A stretch of DNA of 64,000 nt from Salinicoccus sp. YB14-2. Lineage in GTDB: Bacteria; Bacillota; Bacilli; Staphylococcales; Salinicoccaceae. The notes beneath the pieces are model-generated. The model was not told the origin of the DNA, did no database searches, and saw only the letters and a list, made by a program, of their open reading frames with translations. The stretch covers positions 1,217,287 to 1,281,286 of the forward strand of contig NZ_LFKO01000001.1 in assembly GCF_001265075.1 (NCBI RefSeq), written 5' to 3'. Positions 18,602-27,296 of the stretch are shown piece by piece. The position numbers and the translations under genes are program-made. Position 1 is the stretch's first letter. Each line of letters opens with the position of its first letter.

Positions 18602-19619
18602 TATAGGAGTGATTGGATGCGGCAGCATCAGCCGCGCCAGACATATACCCGAATATGCAGAAAATGAAAAGGTCAATTTGACTGCTTTTTGTGACGTTGT
18701 ATTAAGCCGTGCAGAAGAGCAGGTGGAGACACACGGGGGAAAGGCATATGAAGACTACAAAGAGTTACTTGCCAATCCCGATATTGACGCGGTCAGCGTA
18801 TGTACACCGAACTACTTACACGCCGAAATAACTATGGATGCTTTAAAAGCCGGCAAACATGTACTTTGTGAAAAGCCGATGGGTGTGACGGTTGATGAAA
18901 TGGATCGGATGATAGAAGTTGAAAAAGAATCGGGTAGACAGCTGATGATTGCACATAACCAGAGACTGATAAAAGAACATCAAGTGGCAAGAGAATGGAT
19001 CGATCAGGATAAGTTAGGAAAGATATACTCATTCAGAACTTCTTTTGGACATCCTGGACCTGATGACTGGAGCGTCGACGGAAAAGACAGCTGGTTCTTT
19101 AAAGAAGAGGAAGCGATAATGGGCGCCATGGGTGATCTGGGCGTACATAAAGCAGATGTCATCCGTTATATATTGAACGAAGAGTTTAATCAGGTTGCCG
19201 GTTTCATTACAACTGAAGCCAAGCATTTTTCTACAGTTGATGATAACGCAGTATGCATTTTGCGCTCGGAATCCAATGTTATTGGTACATTACACGCCAG
19301 CTGGTCATATAATGGCAAAGAAGATAACTCAACGATCATCTATGCTGAAAATGGCATTCTGGAATTATTGAACGATGATGACTATCCATTCATCTTCACT
19401 TCAAAAGAGGGGGAAGTTGTTAAGGAGAATTACGGTGGCATCCAGACTAATGACGGAGACGGCCAGAGTTTGAGTTCACATGTGATAGATACTTTTGTAG
19501 ATGCTTTGGAGCGCGATGAAAGAGTGCCAATGACTGCAGAAGATGTCAAAAAGTCCGTAGAAATCATTTTAAATGCATTCAAGTCTAATGAAACTGATCA
19601 AATAATAACGGTAAAATAG
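18594..19619 (+). CDS. Gfo/Idh/MocA family oxidoreductase (first copy)
   Basis: A 341-residue NAD(P)-dependent sugar dehydrogenase. The N-terminal Rossmann fold has GVIGCGSISRARHIP, CTPNYLH lies near 67-73, and the catalytic-type lysine is in the conserved EKPM segment near residue 94. The C-terminal half is the GFO/IDH beta-sheet domain with GDLGVHKADVIRY, whose Asp/His are typical of the active site. The family oxidises sugar hydroxyls. Together with the second copy and the isomerase it may form a keto-sugar pathway. AGGAGG-type spacing before ATG 18594 lies within the lacI-type gene. Confidence 0.86.
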   Translation: MINIGVIGCGSISRARHIPEYAENEKVNLTAFCDVVLSRAEEQVETHGGKAYEDYKELLANPDIDAVSVCTPNYLHAEITMDALKAGKHVLCEKPMGVTVDEMDRMIEVEKESGRQLMIAHNQRLIKEHQVAREWIDQDKLGKIYSFRTSFGHPGPDDWSVDGKDSWFFKEEEAIMGAMGDLGVHKADVIRYILNEEFNQVAGFITTEAKHFSTVDDNAVCILRSESNVIGTLHASWSYNGKEDNSTIIYAENGILELLNDDDYPFIFTSKEGEVVKENYGGIQTNDGDGQSLSSHVIDTFVDALERDERVPMTAEDVKKSVEIILNAFKSNETDQIITVK

Positions 19620-19627
19620 GTGTTTAT

Positions 19628-20659
19628 ATGGCAAAGACGAGATTAGGATTTATCGGTGTAGGAGGTATTTCCACAGGAAGACATCTGCCGATATTTACAA
19701 AGATGGAAGAAGTTGAAGTTGTCGCAGTGCAGGATATCAATAACCAGCATGCACTCGAGGTGTCCAACGAATTCAGCATACCGAAAGTATGCAAAACGCC
19801 GGCAGACATGTATGACAGTGTCGATGCCGTCGTTATATGCACACCGAATAAATTCCATGCGCCGATAAGTATCGAAGCGATGAGACACGGGAAGCATGTG
19901 CTGGTTGAAAAACCTATGGCTATGACGGTCGAAGAGTGTGAAGCAATGATGGAAGCCGAAAGGGAGAATGATGTAAAGCTCCATGTCGCATACCACTACC
20001 GCTTTATGAAGCCCGCAATCGCAGCAGAAAAGATAGTTGAGCGCGGGATGATTGGTGAGCCGCTGGTAGTCAGGGTTCAGGGGTTGAGACGGCGCAAAGT
20101 TCCCGGCTGGGGCGTATTCACAAACAATGAGCTCCAAGGCGGAGGCGCACTGATCGATTACGGCTGTCATCTTCTGGACTTGTCGATGCATCTGATGGGC
20201 AACGTCCAGCCGATTGAAGTGTCGAGTAACGCTTATAACCGTCTGAGCAGAACAAAGTCAATTAATGAGTGGGGCGAATTCGACAGAGAAAATTTTGAGG
20301 TTGATGACCATGTGAGTGCATTCATCCGCTTTGATAACGGTGCATCCATGCTGTTTGAAACCAGCTGGTCGGCAAACATACCGCGTGACAGGGAGCATAT
20401 CAGCATATCCGGTACGAATGCAGGATTGAATGTGTTTGAAATGACCGTCAATCAGGCAGATGAAGATATGATGACAACGATGAGTATCGATTACATTGAG
20501 GTTAAAGAAAATTATGCAAAGCTGCAGGCCCAAAATTTCATCGATGCTGTTAACGGGCATGCGGATTTGAAAGTACCGTCTGCTGATGCGATGAAAGTAT
20601 CGAAAATTATAGAAGCAATTTACAAGAGTTCCAATGAAAATAAAAGTGTCAGATTATAA
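19628..20659 (+). CDS. Gfo/Idh/MocA family oxidoreductase (second copy)
   Basis: A 343-residue paralogue of the preceding dehydrogenase. It has GFIGVGGISTGRHLP at the nucleotide fold, CTPNKFH near 70, EKPMAM near 94 and IDYGCHLLDLSMHLMG near 178, containing the Asp-x3-His arrangement. Sequence identity to its neighbour looks low outside the motifs, so it is not a recent duplicate and likely acts on a different intermediate. The start ATG is 9 bp after the previous stop, with only a weak ribosome binding site. Confidence 0.86.
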   Translation: MAKTRLGFIGVGGISTGRHLPIFTKMEEVEVVAVQDINNQHALEVSNEFSIPKVCKTPADMYDSVDAVVICTPNKFHAPISIEAMRHGKHVLVEKPMAMTVEECEAMMEAERENDVKLHVAYHYRFMKPAIAAEKIVERGMIGEPLVVRVQGLRRRKVPGWGVFTNNELQGGGALIDYGCHLLDLSMHLMGNVQPIEVSSNAYNRLSRTKSINEWGEFDRENFEVDDHVSAFIRFDNGASMLFETSWSANIPRDREHISISGTNAGLNVFEMTVNQADEDMMTTMSIDYIEVKENYAKLQAQNFIDAVNGHADLKVPSADAMKVSKIIEAIYKSSNENKSVRL

Positions 20660-20680
20660 TTAATTACAAGGAGGAATATG

Positions 20681-21649
20681 ATGAAATTAGGTGTATTTAA
20701 CCCTTTGTTCGGTCATATGGAGTTTGAGGAAATGTTGGATTACGTAAAAGAATCAGGTCTGGAAGCTGTTGAGATAGGCACCGGCGGATATCCGGGTAAC
20801 AAGCATTGTGACGTGGATACGCTGCTTGAATCACAAGAAGCACGGGATGAATACTTGAAAGAATTTCAAAGTCGCGGGTTGATTATAAGTGCTTTCAGCT
20901 GTCACGGGAATCCATTGACTCCCGACAAAGATTTTGCAGCAGAGTCTGACGAAGCACTGAGAAAATCCATAAAGCTTGCGTCCCTGATGAATGTTCCGGT
21001 TGTGAATGCATTCAGCGGCACACCTGCGGGTAACGATACGGATACATCTGTCAATTGGCCGGTGACACCGTGGCCGGAAGAATATTCAGAGATAAAAAAC
21101 TGGCAGTGGGAACATAAACTTATACCGTATTGGAAAGAAATCGGAGAACTGGCGAAAGAACATGATGTTAAAATCGGTCTGGAACTCCATGGAGGATTTC
21201 TGGTACATACCCCTCATACAATGTTAGAGTTGCGTAAAGCAACGAATGAATATATCGGTGCGAATCTGGACCCGAGTCATATGTGGTGGCAGGGCATAGA
21301 TCCTGTCGTTGCCATTAAAATACTGGGCAAAGAAAATGCGATTCATCATTTTCACGCAAAAGATACTTACATCGATCCTGAAAATTTAAACATGTACGGC
21401 TATCTGGATATGAACCCGTACGGTGACATTCAAAACAGGACATGGACATTCAGAAGTGTCGGTCTGGGGCACAGCATCGAAGATTGGTCCAAGATGATGA
21501 GTGCGCTCAGAACATATGGCTATGACCATGTCGTTTCTATAGAGCATGAAGATGGACTGATGTCGGTAGAAGAAGGTTTCATGACGGCAGTAAACAATCT
21601 GCAGGGTGTTATAATAAAAGAGAAACCTGTTGATATGTGGTGGGCATAA
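20681..21649 (+). CDS. Sugar phosphate isomerase/epimerase family TIM-barrel protein
   Basis: A 322-residue AP-endonuclease-2-type TIM barrel related to xylose isomerase-like, IolE and 3-keto-glycoside processing enzymes. Likely metal ligands are Glu in GLELHGG, Asp in NLDPSHMWW, His in HHFHAKD and Glu in SIEHEDG. AAGGAGG at 20668-20674 favours the second of two adjacent ATGs. It is downstream of the two dehydrogenases and upstream of the ATPase. This suggests isomerisation or beta-elimination of an oxidised sugar (inference). Confidence 0.82.
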   Translation: MKLGVFNPLFGHMEFEEMLDYVKESGLEAVEIGTGGYPGNKHCDVDTLLESQEARDEYLKEFQSRGLIISAFSCHGNPLTPDKDFAAESDEALRKSIKLASLMNVPVVNAFSGTPAGNDTDTSVNWPVTPWPEEYSEIKNWQWEHKLIPYWKEIGELAKEHDVKIGLELHGGFLVHTPHTMLELRKATNEYIGANLDPSHMWWQGIDPVVAIKILGKENAIHHFHAKDTYIDPENLNMYGYLDMNPYGDIQNRTWTFRSVGLGHSIEDWSKMMSALRTYGYDHVVSIEHEDGLMSVEEGFMTAVNNLQGVIIKEKPVDMWWA

Positions 21650-21661
21650 AGGAGCGATTAA

Positions 21662-22816
21662 ATGGCTGAGATAAAATTAAAGAACATCAAAAAAATTTAT
21701 GACAGCGGACCCCAGGTTGTACATGATTTCAACCTGGAAATAGAGGACGGCGAATTCATAGTTTTTGTCGGGCCTTCAGGCTGCGGGAAATCGACGACTT
21801 TAAGGATGATAGCCGGTCTGGAAGAAATCACCGGCGGTGATTTTTATATCGATGGTAAAAGAATGAATGATGTCGAGCCGAAAAACCGTGATATTGCGAT
21901 GGTTTTTCAGAATTATGCGTTATATCCCCACATGAGCGTTTATGACAACATGGCGTTTGGCCTGAAGCTCAGAAAGACACCTAAAAAAGAGATTAAGGAA
22001 AGCGTCAATAAAGCGGCGGAGATTTTGGGTCTGAGTGAGTTATTGGAACGTAAACCTAAAGCGTTGTCCGGCGGTCAGAGACAGCGTGTCGCTTTAGGGA
22101 GAGCAATCGTCCGGGACCCGGGTGTGTTTTTAATGGATGAGCCTCTGTCGAATCTCGATGCCAAACTGAGGGTTCAGATGCGCTCTGAAATTACGAAGCT
22201 GCACAAGCGCCTCAATACGACAACGATTTATGTTACCCATGATCAGACGGAAGCATTGACCATGGCCTCCAGAATTGTGGTGCTTGATAATGGGAATATT
22301 ATGCAGGTCGGCACCCCTAAAGAGGTATATGATCAGCCGGAAAATGTTTTTGTTGCAGAATTTATAGGATTGCCTGCGATGAATATATTTGATGCAGAGC
22401 TCCGTGACGGTGCGCTTCTCATCGATGAAAAAACATTTAAGATTCCTGAAGATAAGAAGCAGATGCTGATTGATCAGGGATATGATAATAAACCGGTCAA
22501 ATTCGGGATTCGTCCTGAGGATATAAGAGGTGAAGCGCAGTACGTCAAAGACTCTCAGGCGTGCTTTGATGCAGAGGTCAAAGTGTGTGAGCTGCACGGT
22601 TCGGAAGCGATGATATACGGGGATTTAGGCAATCAGGAATTCATAGCGAGAGTGGATGCCAGGCATAATATTACGGCCGGGGATAAAATAAAATTCGACC
22701 TCGATATGAATAAAAGTCATTTTTTTGATGCTGAATCGGAGGATAAAATAACAACGGCTGAGCTGCTTGAAAAAAAGCCGATTAAGGAAAAAACTTCTGA
22801 TATTATAAAAGTTTAG
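21662..22816 (+). CDS. Sugar ABC transporter ATP-binding protein (MsmX/UgpC type)
   Basis: A 384-residue ATPase energising sugar import. It has Walker A GPSGCGKST near 38, Q-loop FQNYALYPH, signature LSGGQRQRVALGRA, Walker B VFLMDEPLSNLDAKLR, and a C-terminal TOBE/OB regulatory domain from about residue 235 (GIRPEDI). It is the last gene of the operon. MsmX-type ATPases can serve several importers, so it may also energise transporters encoded elsewhere. Confidence 0.92.
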   Translation: MAEIKLKNIKKIYDSGPQVVHDFNLEIEDGEFIVFVGPSGCGKSTTLRMIAGLEEITGGDFYIDGKRMNDVEPKNRDIAMVFQNYALYPHMSVYDNMAFGLKLRKTPKKEIKESVNKAAEILGLSELLERKPKALSGGQRQRVALGRAIVRDPGVFLMDEPLSNLDAKLRVQMRSEITKLHKRLNTTTIYVTHDQTEALTMASRIVVLDNGNIMQVGTPKEVYDQPENVFVAEFIGLPAMNIFDAELRDGALLIDEKTFKIPEDKKQMLIDQGYDNKPVKFGIRPEDIRGEAQYVKDSQACFDAEVKVCELHGSEAMIYGDLGNQEFIARVDARHNITAGDKIKFDLDMNKSHFFDAESEDKITTAELLEKKPIKEKTSDIIKV

Positions 22817-22830
22817 CTTTAGCTAAGAGG

Positions 22831-22875
22831 AGCCGGTATGATTACGCTGAAAAATGTGATCATGCCGGCTTTTTA
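22831..22875 (+). terminator. Terminator of the sugar operon
   Basis: AGCCGGTATGAT pairs with ATCATGCCGGCT (one G-T pair) across a 16-nt loop, followed by five T residues, 15 bp after the ATPase stop. Confidence 0.8.
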
Positions 22876-22963
22876 TTTTCATGAAAATGGTATAAAATAC
22901 ATGACAATACATATCAAATGTTTAAAATGTTATGATTATATATGAAAATGAGGTGGCTGATTT

Positions 22964-23650
22964 ATGATTAAGTTCGATCACATCATTCATTATGTGAACC
23001 AATTGGATGAGGTCAGGGACAAAGCACCATTACCTATCCATACCGGTGGTGTGCATACGCGTCTCGGGACAGAGAACCTATTGTCCTATCTTGATACGCG
23101 CTATATAGAATATATATCAATCAAAGATGAGAAATTGTTTATCGATCATGTCCGGGAAGCGGAAGACTCTTTTGCCAAAGCGATATATAAAACGAATTAT
23201 ACGAATGATTTCATACGTTATGCACTTGCTGTGGATGACATTATCATGCTGCGGGATCGTTATAAGGCACAAGGCTATGAAACGCTTGGCCCGTTGTATA
23301 TGGAAAGGGAGACTGACGGTGAAACGCTGCGCTGGACTTTATTATATATAATGCATGAAAAAATCATGTTTCCGTTTTTCATCCAGTGGGAAGAACCGGA
23401 AAGTAAAAGAATTGAACGGATAAAAGGTTTTGGTGTGGATATGAAGCCGGCGAAGGTGATCATTAGGCAGGAAGTTGAAGATGTGGCGGAATGGCGTGCT
23501 TTCTTTGATGTAATCGGTGTCTGGCAGGGAGAAATTGACAACAATACAACGGTTGCGCTCACAGAAGGCAAAAGTCCGGCCATATCCGTTGAAATGGACG
23601 TGACCGGCAAGAGTGGAAAATACATGGGTGCGGATTATAAGTTTATATAA
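22964..23650 (+). CDS. VOC-family protein (glyoxalase-like domain)
   Basis: A 228-residue protein with an N-terminal vicinal oxygen chelate module (FDHIIHYVNQLDE with an early His, and ENLLSYLDTRYIEYIS) and a second module. It is similar to the glyoxalase-like (PF13468) family of Bacillota. The reaction and substrate are unknown. The Shine-Dalgarno GAGGTGG precedes the ATG. Its 3' end overlaps the convergent small membrane protein gene by 16 bp. Confidence 0.8.
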   Translation: MIKFDHIIHYVNQLDEVRDKAPLPIHTGGVHTRLGTENLLSYLDTRYIEYISIKDEKLFIDHVREAEDSFAKAIYKTNYTNDFIRYALAVDDIIMLRDRYKAQGYETLGPLYMERETDGETLRWTLLYIMHEKIMFPFFIQWEEPESKRIERIKGFGVDMKPAKVIIRQEVEDVAEWRAFFDVIGVWQGEIDNNTTVALTEGKSPAISVEMDVTGKSGKYMGADYKFI

Positions 23651-23880
23651 AGCATAAAGCCTAAATGTGAAAGAGCAGTGAGTATAGTGATGATGCTGAG
23701 CAGCCTGATTGCGAGGGAGCCGCCGACAAGCAGATATGCTATAGATAGCATAAATGATACGATGGCGAGAATGATACGTAAACTTAACAGCTGGATAAAG
23801 CCGCTGTCTAAATATTGTCCCATTTCTGCCATGCTGGCAATGTTCAATAATATTAAAATGATGATTATAGTAACTCTCAT
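23635..23880 (-). CDS. Small membrane protein, 81 residues
   Basis: Three hydrophobic segments (about residues 2-16, 30-55 and 58-79) cover most of the protein. GAAAGGTGG upstream of the ATG supports expression. No family is recognised. It overlaps the 3' end of the VOC gene tail to tail by 16 bp and is divergent from the FemABX gene, whose start is 56 bp away. Confidence 0.6.
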   Translation of the reverse strand: MRVTIIIILILLNIASMAEMGQYLDSGFIQLLSLRIILAIVSFMLSIAYLLVGGSLAIRLLSIITILTALSHLGFMLYINL

Positions 23881-23935
23881 ATTCAGCCACCTTTCATAAA
23901 TGGAATTATAACAGATTATTGGATTGGAGATAACA

Positions 23936-25189
23936 ATGTATAAACGATTGTATTTGAGTGAAGAAGAGCATAATAAATTTATAGAAGAACATCCAAACGG
24001 CGATCTGCTTCAGCTGACAGACTGGGCAGAATCAAAAAAGCTGACAGGCTGGTATTTCAGAAGGTTTGCACTTGCAGATGAGACTTCTGAATTAAAGGGT
24101 GTTGCGACACTGCTGTTTAAAAAGGTTCCGAGAATAAATACAACACTCTGTTATATATCAAGAGGTTTTGTGTGTGATTATCATGACCATGCATTAGTGG
24201 AAGCGATGCTGAAAGAAGCAATCATAATTGCCAAAGATGAAAAGGCATATACGATAAAAATTGACCCGGATCTGCCGATCGACGAGTATGAAGATGCTCT
24301 CGAGAACCTGAAAATATTAGGTTTCAAACATCATGGATTGCAGGACGGTATGAGCAAAGGTACAATCCAGCCGCGCCAGACAATGGTGACAGATATAGAC
24401 AAGGACGATGCGGAACTGCTTCAGAGCTTTGAAAGGAACAATCGGACAAAGGTTCGCAATGCACTTAAAAAAGGAACGGAAGTCTATACAGGCGGAAGGG
24501 ATGACCTTAAAACCTTTGTTGACTTGATGAAAGAAACCGGGGAGCGTGACGGGTTCCTGACGCGGGATATCACTTATTTTGAATCGATGTATGATCATCT
24601 CCATCCGAACGGTCATATGGAATTGTTCCTGGTCAGGCTCAACCCTTCAAAAGTCGAGGCGTCGGTGAGAGAGGACCTGGAGAAGATTGAAAAAGAAATG
24701 AAAAAAGCGCATAAGAAAAAAGACAGCGATAAGAAAGACAATCAGTTAAGGGATTTAAGCAACAGACAGAACAAATTATACAAGCAGCTCCAGGATGCAG
24801 AAAAACTTCATAAAGAGCATCCGGAAAAAATCGTATTGTCCGGTGCACTTTTAGCACTGTCCGGACATAAAGCATATTATTTATATGGTGCATCATCAAA
24901 TGAGTATCGTGATTTCCTGCCAAATCATCATATGCAGTATGCAATGATGCAGTTTGCGAGGGACAAAGGCGCAAAAACTTATGATTTCGGCGGTGTCAGC
25001 GTGATGCCTGAGAAGGACTCACCGCACTTTGGACTATGGCAGTTCAAGAAAGTATGGGGGACGGAAGTTTCTGAAAAAATCGGGGAATTCGACTATATCC
25101 TTAAACGTCCTCTGTATACCGCGGCAGAAGTGGCCATGCCTCTTTTCCAAAAAGGCAAGGTTAAATTGAATCAATTAAGAAAGAAATAA
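23936..25189 (+). CDS. FemABX-family aminoacyltransferase
   Basis: A 417-residue peptidoglycan interpeptide-bridge enzyme that would add glycine or alanine from aminoacyl-tRNA to lipid II. It has two GNAT-like subdomains. Residues about 245-295 form the charged coiled-coil arm typical of FemA/FemX (EDLEKIEKEMKKAHKKKD). The C-terminal signature YDFGGVS is present. I chose ATG 23936, behind TTGGAG, rather than the TTG 12 bases earlier. Whether it adds the first residue or a later one cannot be told from this window. Confidence 0.88.
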   Translation: MYKRLYLSEEEHNKFIEEHPNGDLLQLTDWAESKKLTGWYFRRFALADETSELKGVATLLFKKVPRINTTLCYISRGFVCDYHDHALVEAMLKEAIIIAKDEKAYTIKIDPDLPIDEYEDALENLKILGFKHHGLQDGMSKGTIQPRQTMVTDIDKDDAELLQSFERNNRTKVRNALKKGTEVYTGGRDDLKTFVDLMKETGERDGFLTRDITYFESMYDHLHPNGHMELFLVRLNPSKVEASVREDLEKIEKEMKKAHKKKDSDKKDNQLRDLSNRQNKLYKQLQDAEKLHKEHPEKIVLSGALLALSGHKAYYLYGASSNEYRDFLPNHHMQYAMMQFARDKGAKTYDFGGVSVMPEKDSPHFGLWQFKKVWGTEVSEKIGEFDYILKRPLYTAAEVAMPLFQKGKVKLNQLRKK

Positions 25190-25199
25190 AATGATTAGA

Positions 25200-25234
25200 A
25201 AAAGGTTGGCATCTGATTCAGATGTCAACCTTTT
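25200..25234. terminator. Bidirectional terminator after the FemABX gene
   Basis: AAAAGGTTGGCATCTGA and TCAGATGTCAACCTTTT form a long stem with one G-T pair. It ends at the 3' end of the convergent small membrane gene (25233). Confidence 0.85.
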
Positions 25235-25508
25235 ATAATAAGTACGGACGTGTGATAAACAGAAAAAATATGAACAGCAGCGACAATATACTTATGATAG
25301 ATAATATTAAATAAGTTGCTTTGTACAAAAAATGATTTTCATATAAATAGGGTCCATTTCTCCATGAGCGGATGCTCATCAGAATACCAAAAATCGCTGT
25401 AAACGACCATAAGTATAAATTGAAAAACATGATGCCATCATTTAAAAAGTGATTTATAAAAAATAACAGCTGCATTAGGATTAAAAGTATAGATATAACT
25501 CTTCTCAT
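25233..25508 (-). CDS. Small membrane protein, 91 residues
   Basis: Three predicted TM segments (about residues 4-20, 27-45 and 63-88) with a short charged loop (RSWRNGPY). AAGGTGA precedes the ATG. It is third in a minus-strand run MFS pump, 103-residue membrane protein, 91-residue membrane protein. No family is recognised. Confidence 0.6.
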   Translation of the reverse strand: MRRVISILLILMQLLFFINHFLNDGIMFFNLYLWSFTAIFGILMSIRSWRNGPYLYENHFLYKATYLILSIISILSLLFIFFLFITRPYLL

Positions 25509-25524
25509 ATTTTCACCTTCTGAT

Positions 25525-25836
25525 TTAATTCGTGAAAATCATTATGATCAGGACCGCGGCGAACATCGCTGTAAATGCATAAATTAAAAAAACATTGTCA
25601 CGATCATTTTTATTCTCTTTAAAAGCAGCAATTTCAATAGACAGCATCAATGAGAGGCCGAGTACAAAAACAATGACCGTAGTGGGATTTACGAGAGACA
25701 GGCTGTAGATGAGAATCATCAGCATGAACGCGGCGCCGGAAATCAGTCTGAGTATATCCAGTGTACGGTTTCTCATTATCATAACTGTAGAATATCCTAT
25801 TACGAGATATATAAGCATCATCAAGACGATAATCAT
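25525..25836 (-). CDS. Small membrane protein, 103 residues, coupled to an MFS gene
   Basis: Four hydrophobic segments separated by short charged loops (MRNRTLD, KENKNDRDN). Its ATG overlaps the TGA of the MFS gene (ATGA), so translation is coupled, and GGTGG lies upstream. No family is recognised. Context suggests it is a partner of the pump or merely co-expressed. Confidence 0.65.
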   Translation of the reverse strand: MIIVLMMLIYLVIGYSTVMIMRNRTLDILRLISGAAFMLMILIYSLSLVNPTTVIVFVLGLSLMLSIEIAAFKENKNDRDNVFLIYAFTAMFAAVLIIMIFTN

Positions 25837-26996
25837 AATGCCACCCGCTTTCTTTTACGATAGTATTGGAAAATGAAGAATGTCGCAAATATGGTCAAGC
25901 CTGCACCAAACCAGAACGGTACACCCGGTGTGATGATGAATAACAGGTTGAAACTGATCGGGCCGATTATTCTGCCCAGACTGTCCATTGAATAAGTGGT
26001 CGCAGTCATGCGTCCCATTTCATGTGCTTCTGCTTCTTTAGTTATCTGTGAAGTGATCAGCGTTCTGACAAGAGCATTACCGACCATCAGAAAGACGATG
26101 CAGAAACCTGCATATACCAGTCCGTTCATAAATGGCAGCATGATGAATGCGATTAATGTAAATGCCTGCCCAAAGAGCATAAACGGCATTTCTTGTCCGT
26201 CTTTTAATCTGCGGATGACACCGCCCTGAACGATGGCATTGAATATGCCGCCGATAAAGAACAGTATGCCCATTTCTGCAGGCGTTATATTGATTCTGTC
26301 AATCCCGAGAAGCTGGAATGTACTCTCCATACCGCTGTTGATCAGCATAACCAAAAATGTACACACTAATAAAATGCCGACAGGCTGCAAAAAATACTCT
26401 GTAGGCAGCGTGATGTTCTTACGGACACTCGTTGTCGGTTTATAAGTCTCTTTGATTTTAAATATAGAAAATACCAAAGTGGCCAAAATGACAAAAGTCG
26501 TCATAAAATAAGCTAAGCTCAGACTGACTTCAGCAAGCAGCCCGCCGATGCCGGGGCCGAAAATAAAGCCCATGCCGATGGACATGCCTACAAGGCCCAT
26601 AAATTTAGTGCGCGTTTCCCGTGTTGTGATATCAGCAACCATACTTGTCGTTGCTGTGTACAGTGCGCCTGAAGCTGCACCGCCCAGTATACGGCTTATG
26701 TACAGTACAAATAAGTTGTCTATAAAAATGCCAAATATGAAAAAGCTGAAAGCAAAGGCGAATAGACCGTACAGCAAAATTTTGCGTCGGCCGAATCTGT
26801 CACTCAGCCTGCCAAAATACGGCGCGGATAGAAAGCTCGCCAACGAATAGATGGCGAGCAGCCATCCCATATGAGTGGTAGATACATTAAGTTCAGTAAC
26901 GATTTCCGGTATGACAGGAATAATCATGCTGAAACCGAAATAGATCAGGAACTGAACAATCATGATTACGGTTATCATTCTCTTCATTTCATGCAC
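25833..26996 (-). CDS. MFS multidrug-type efflux transporter
   Basis: A 387-residue, 12-TM major facilitator of the DHA1 group. It has motif A GRLSDRFGRRK near residue 62 and motif C GMGFIFGPGIGGLL near 140, a glycine/proline pattern seen in drug/H+ antiporters such as NorA and Bmr. The substrate is unknown. AGGAAG precedes the first ATG closely; the ATG three codons on (26987) is an alternative start. Confidence 0.85.
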   Translation of the reverse strand: MHEMKRMITVIMIVQFLIYFGFSMIIPVIPEIVTELNVSTTHMGWLLAIYSLASFLSAPYFGRLSDRFGRRKILLYGLFAFAFSFFIFGIFIDNLFVLYISRILGGAASGALYTATTSMVADITTRETRTKFMGLVGMSIGMGFIFGPGIGGLLAEVSLSLAYFMTTFVILATLVFSIFKIKETYKPTTSVRKNITLPTEYFLQPVGILLVCTFLVMLINSGMESTFQLLGIDRINITPAEMGILFFIGGIFNAIVQGGVIRRLKDGQEMPFMLFGQAFTLIAFIMLPFMNGLVYAGFCIVFLMVGNALVRTLITSQITKEAEAHEMGRMTATTYSMDSLGRIIGPISFNLLFIITPGVPFWFGAGLTIFATFFIFQYYRKRKRVAL

Positions 26997-27005
26997 TTCC
27001 TGAAA

Positions 27006-27179
27006 TTATTGTTTTTGTTGTCTGATTTTATCTTTTGTTTCTGCAATTTCGTTTTCGAGTTTTACGAGCTGTTTTTCGAGAGGAACGGTATTATGCCCTG
27101 TATTTTCGAGTTTTTCCAAATCACCCTGGATACGGACATAATCATGTTTCAGTTCTTTCACTTTATATTCCAGATCCAT
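27006..27179 (-). CDS. Small coiled-coil protein, 57 residues (SE1832-like)
   Basis: This short gene reads MDLEYKVKELKHDYVRIQGD and continues with heptad-like Leu/Ile spacing to the C-terminal KIRQQKQ. The whole protein is charged and helical with no TM segment. AAGGTGG precedes the ATG. It resembles a small conserved staphylococcal family of unknown function (SE1832-type), which is a recollection, not a search result. Confidence 0.7.
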   Translation of the reverse strand: MDLEYKVKELKHDYVRIQGDLEKLENTGHNTVPLEKQLVKLENEIAETKDKIRQQKQ

Positions 27180-27296
27180 GTTTACACCACCTTAAATACT
27201 AGTTGTATCATATCACAAAGTTGCAATATTAGGGGAATCACTAAATGACATTTCCACTACATCTTAGGTATGATTATTATGAATGGAGGAAATATT

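Noticed and set aside
23342-23890. Long minus-strand frame opposite the VOC gene
   Set aside because: It is a shadow of the VOC gene and of the supported 81-residue membrane protein in another frame; its composition is not protein-like.
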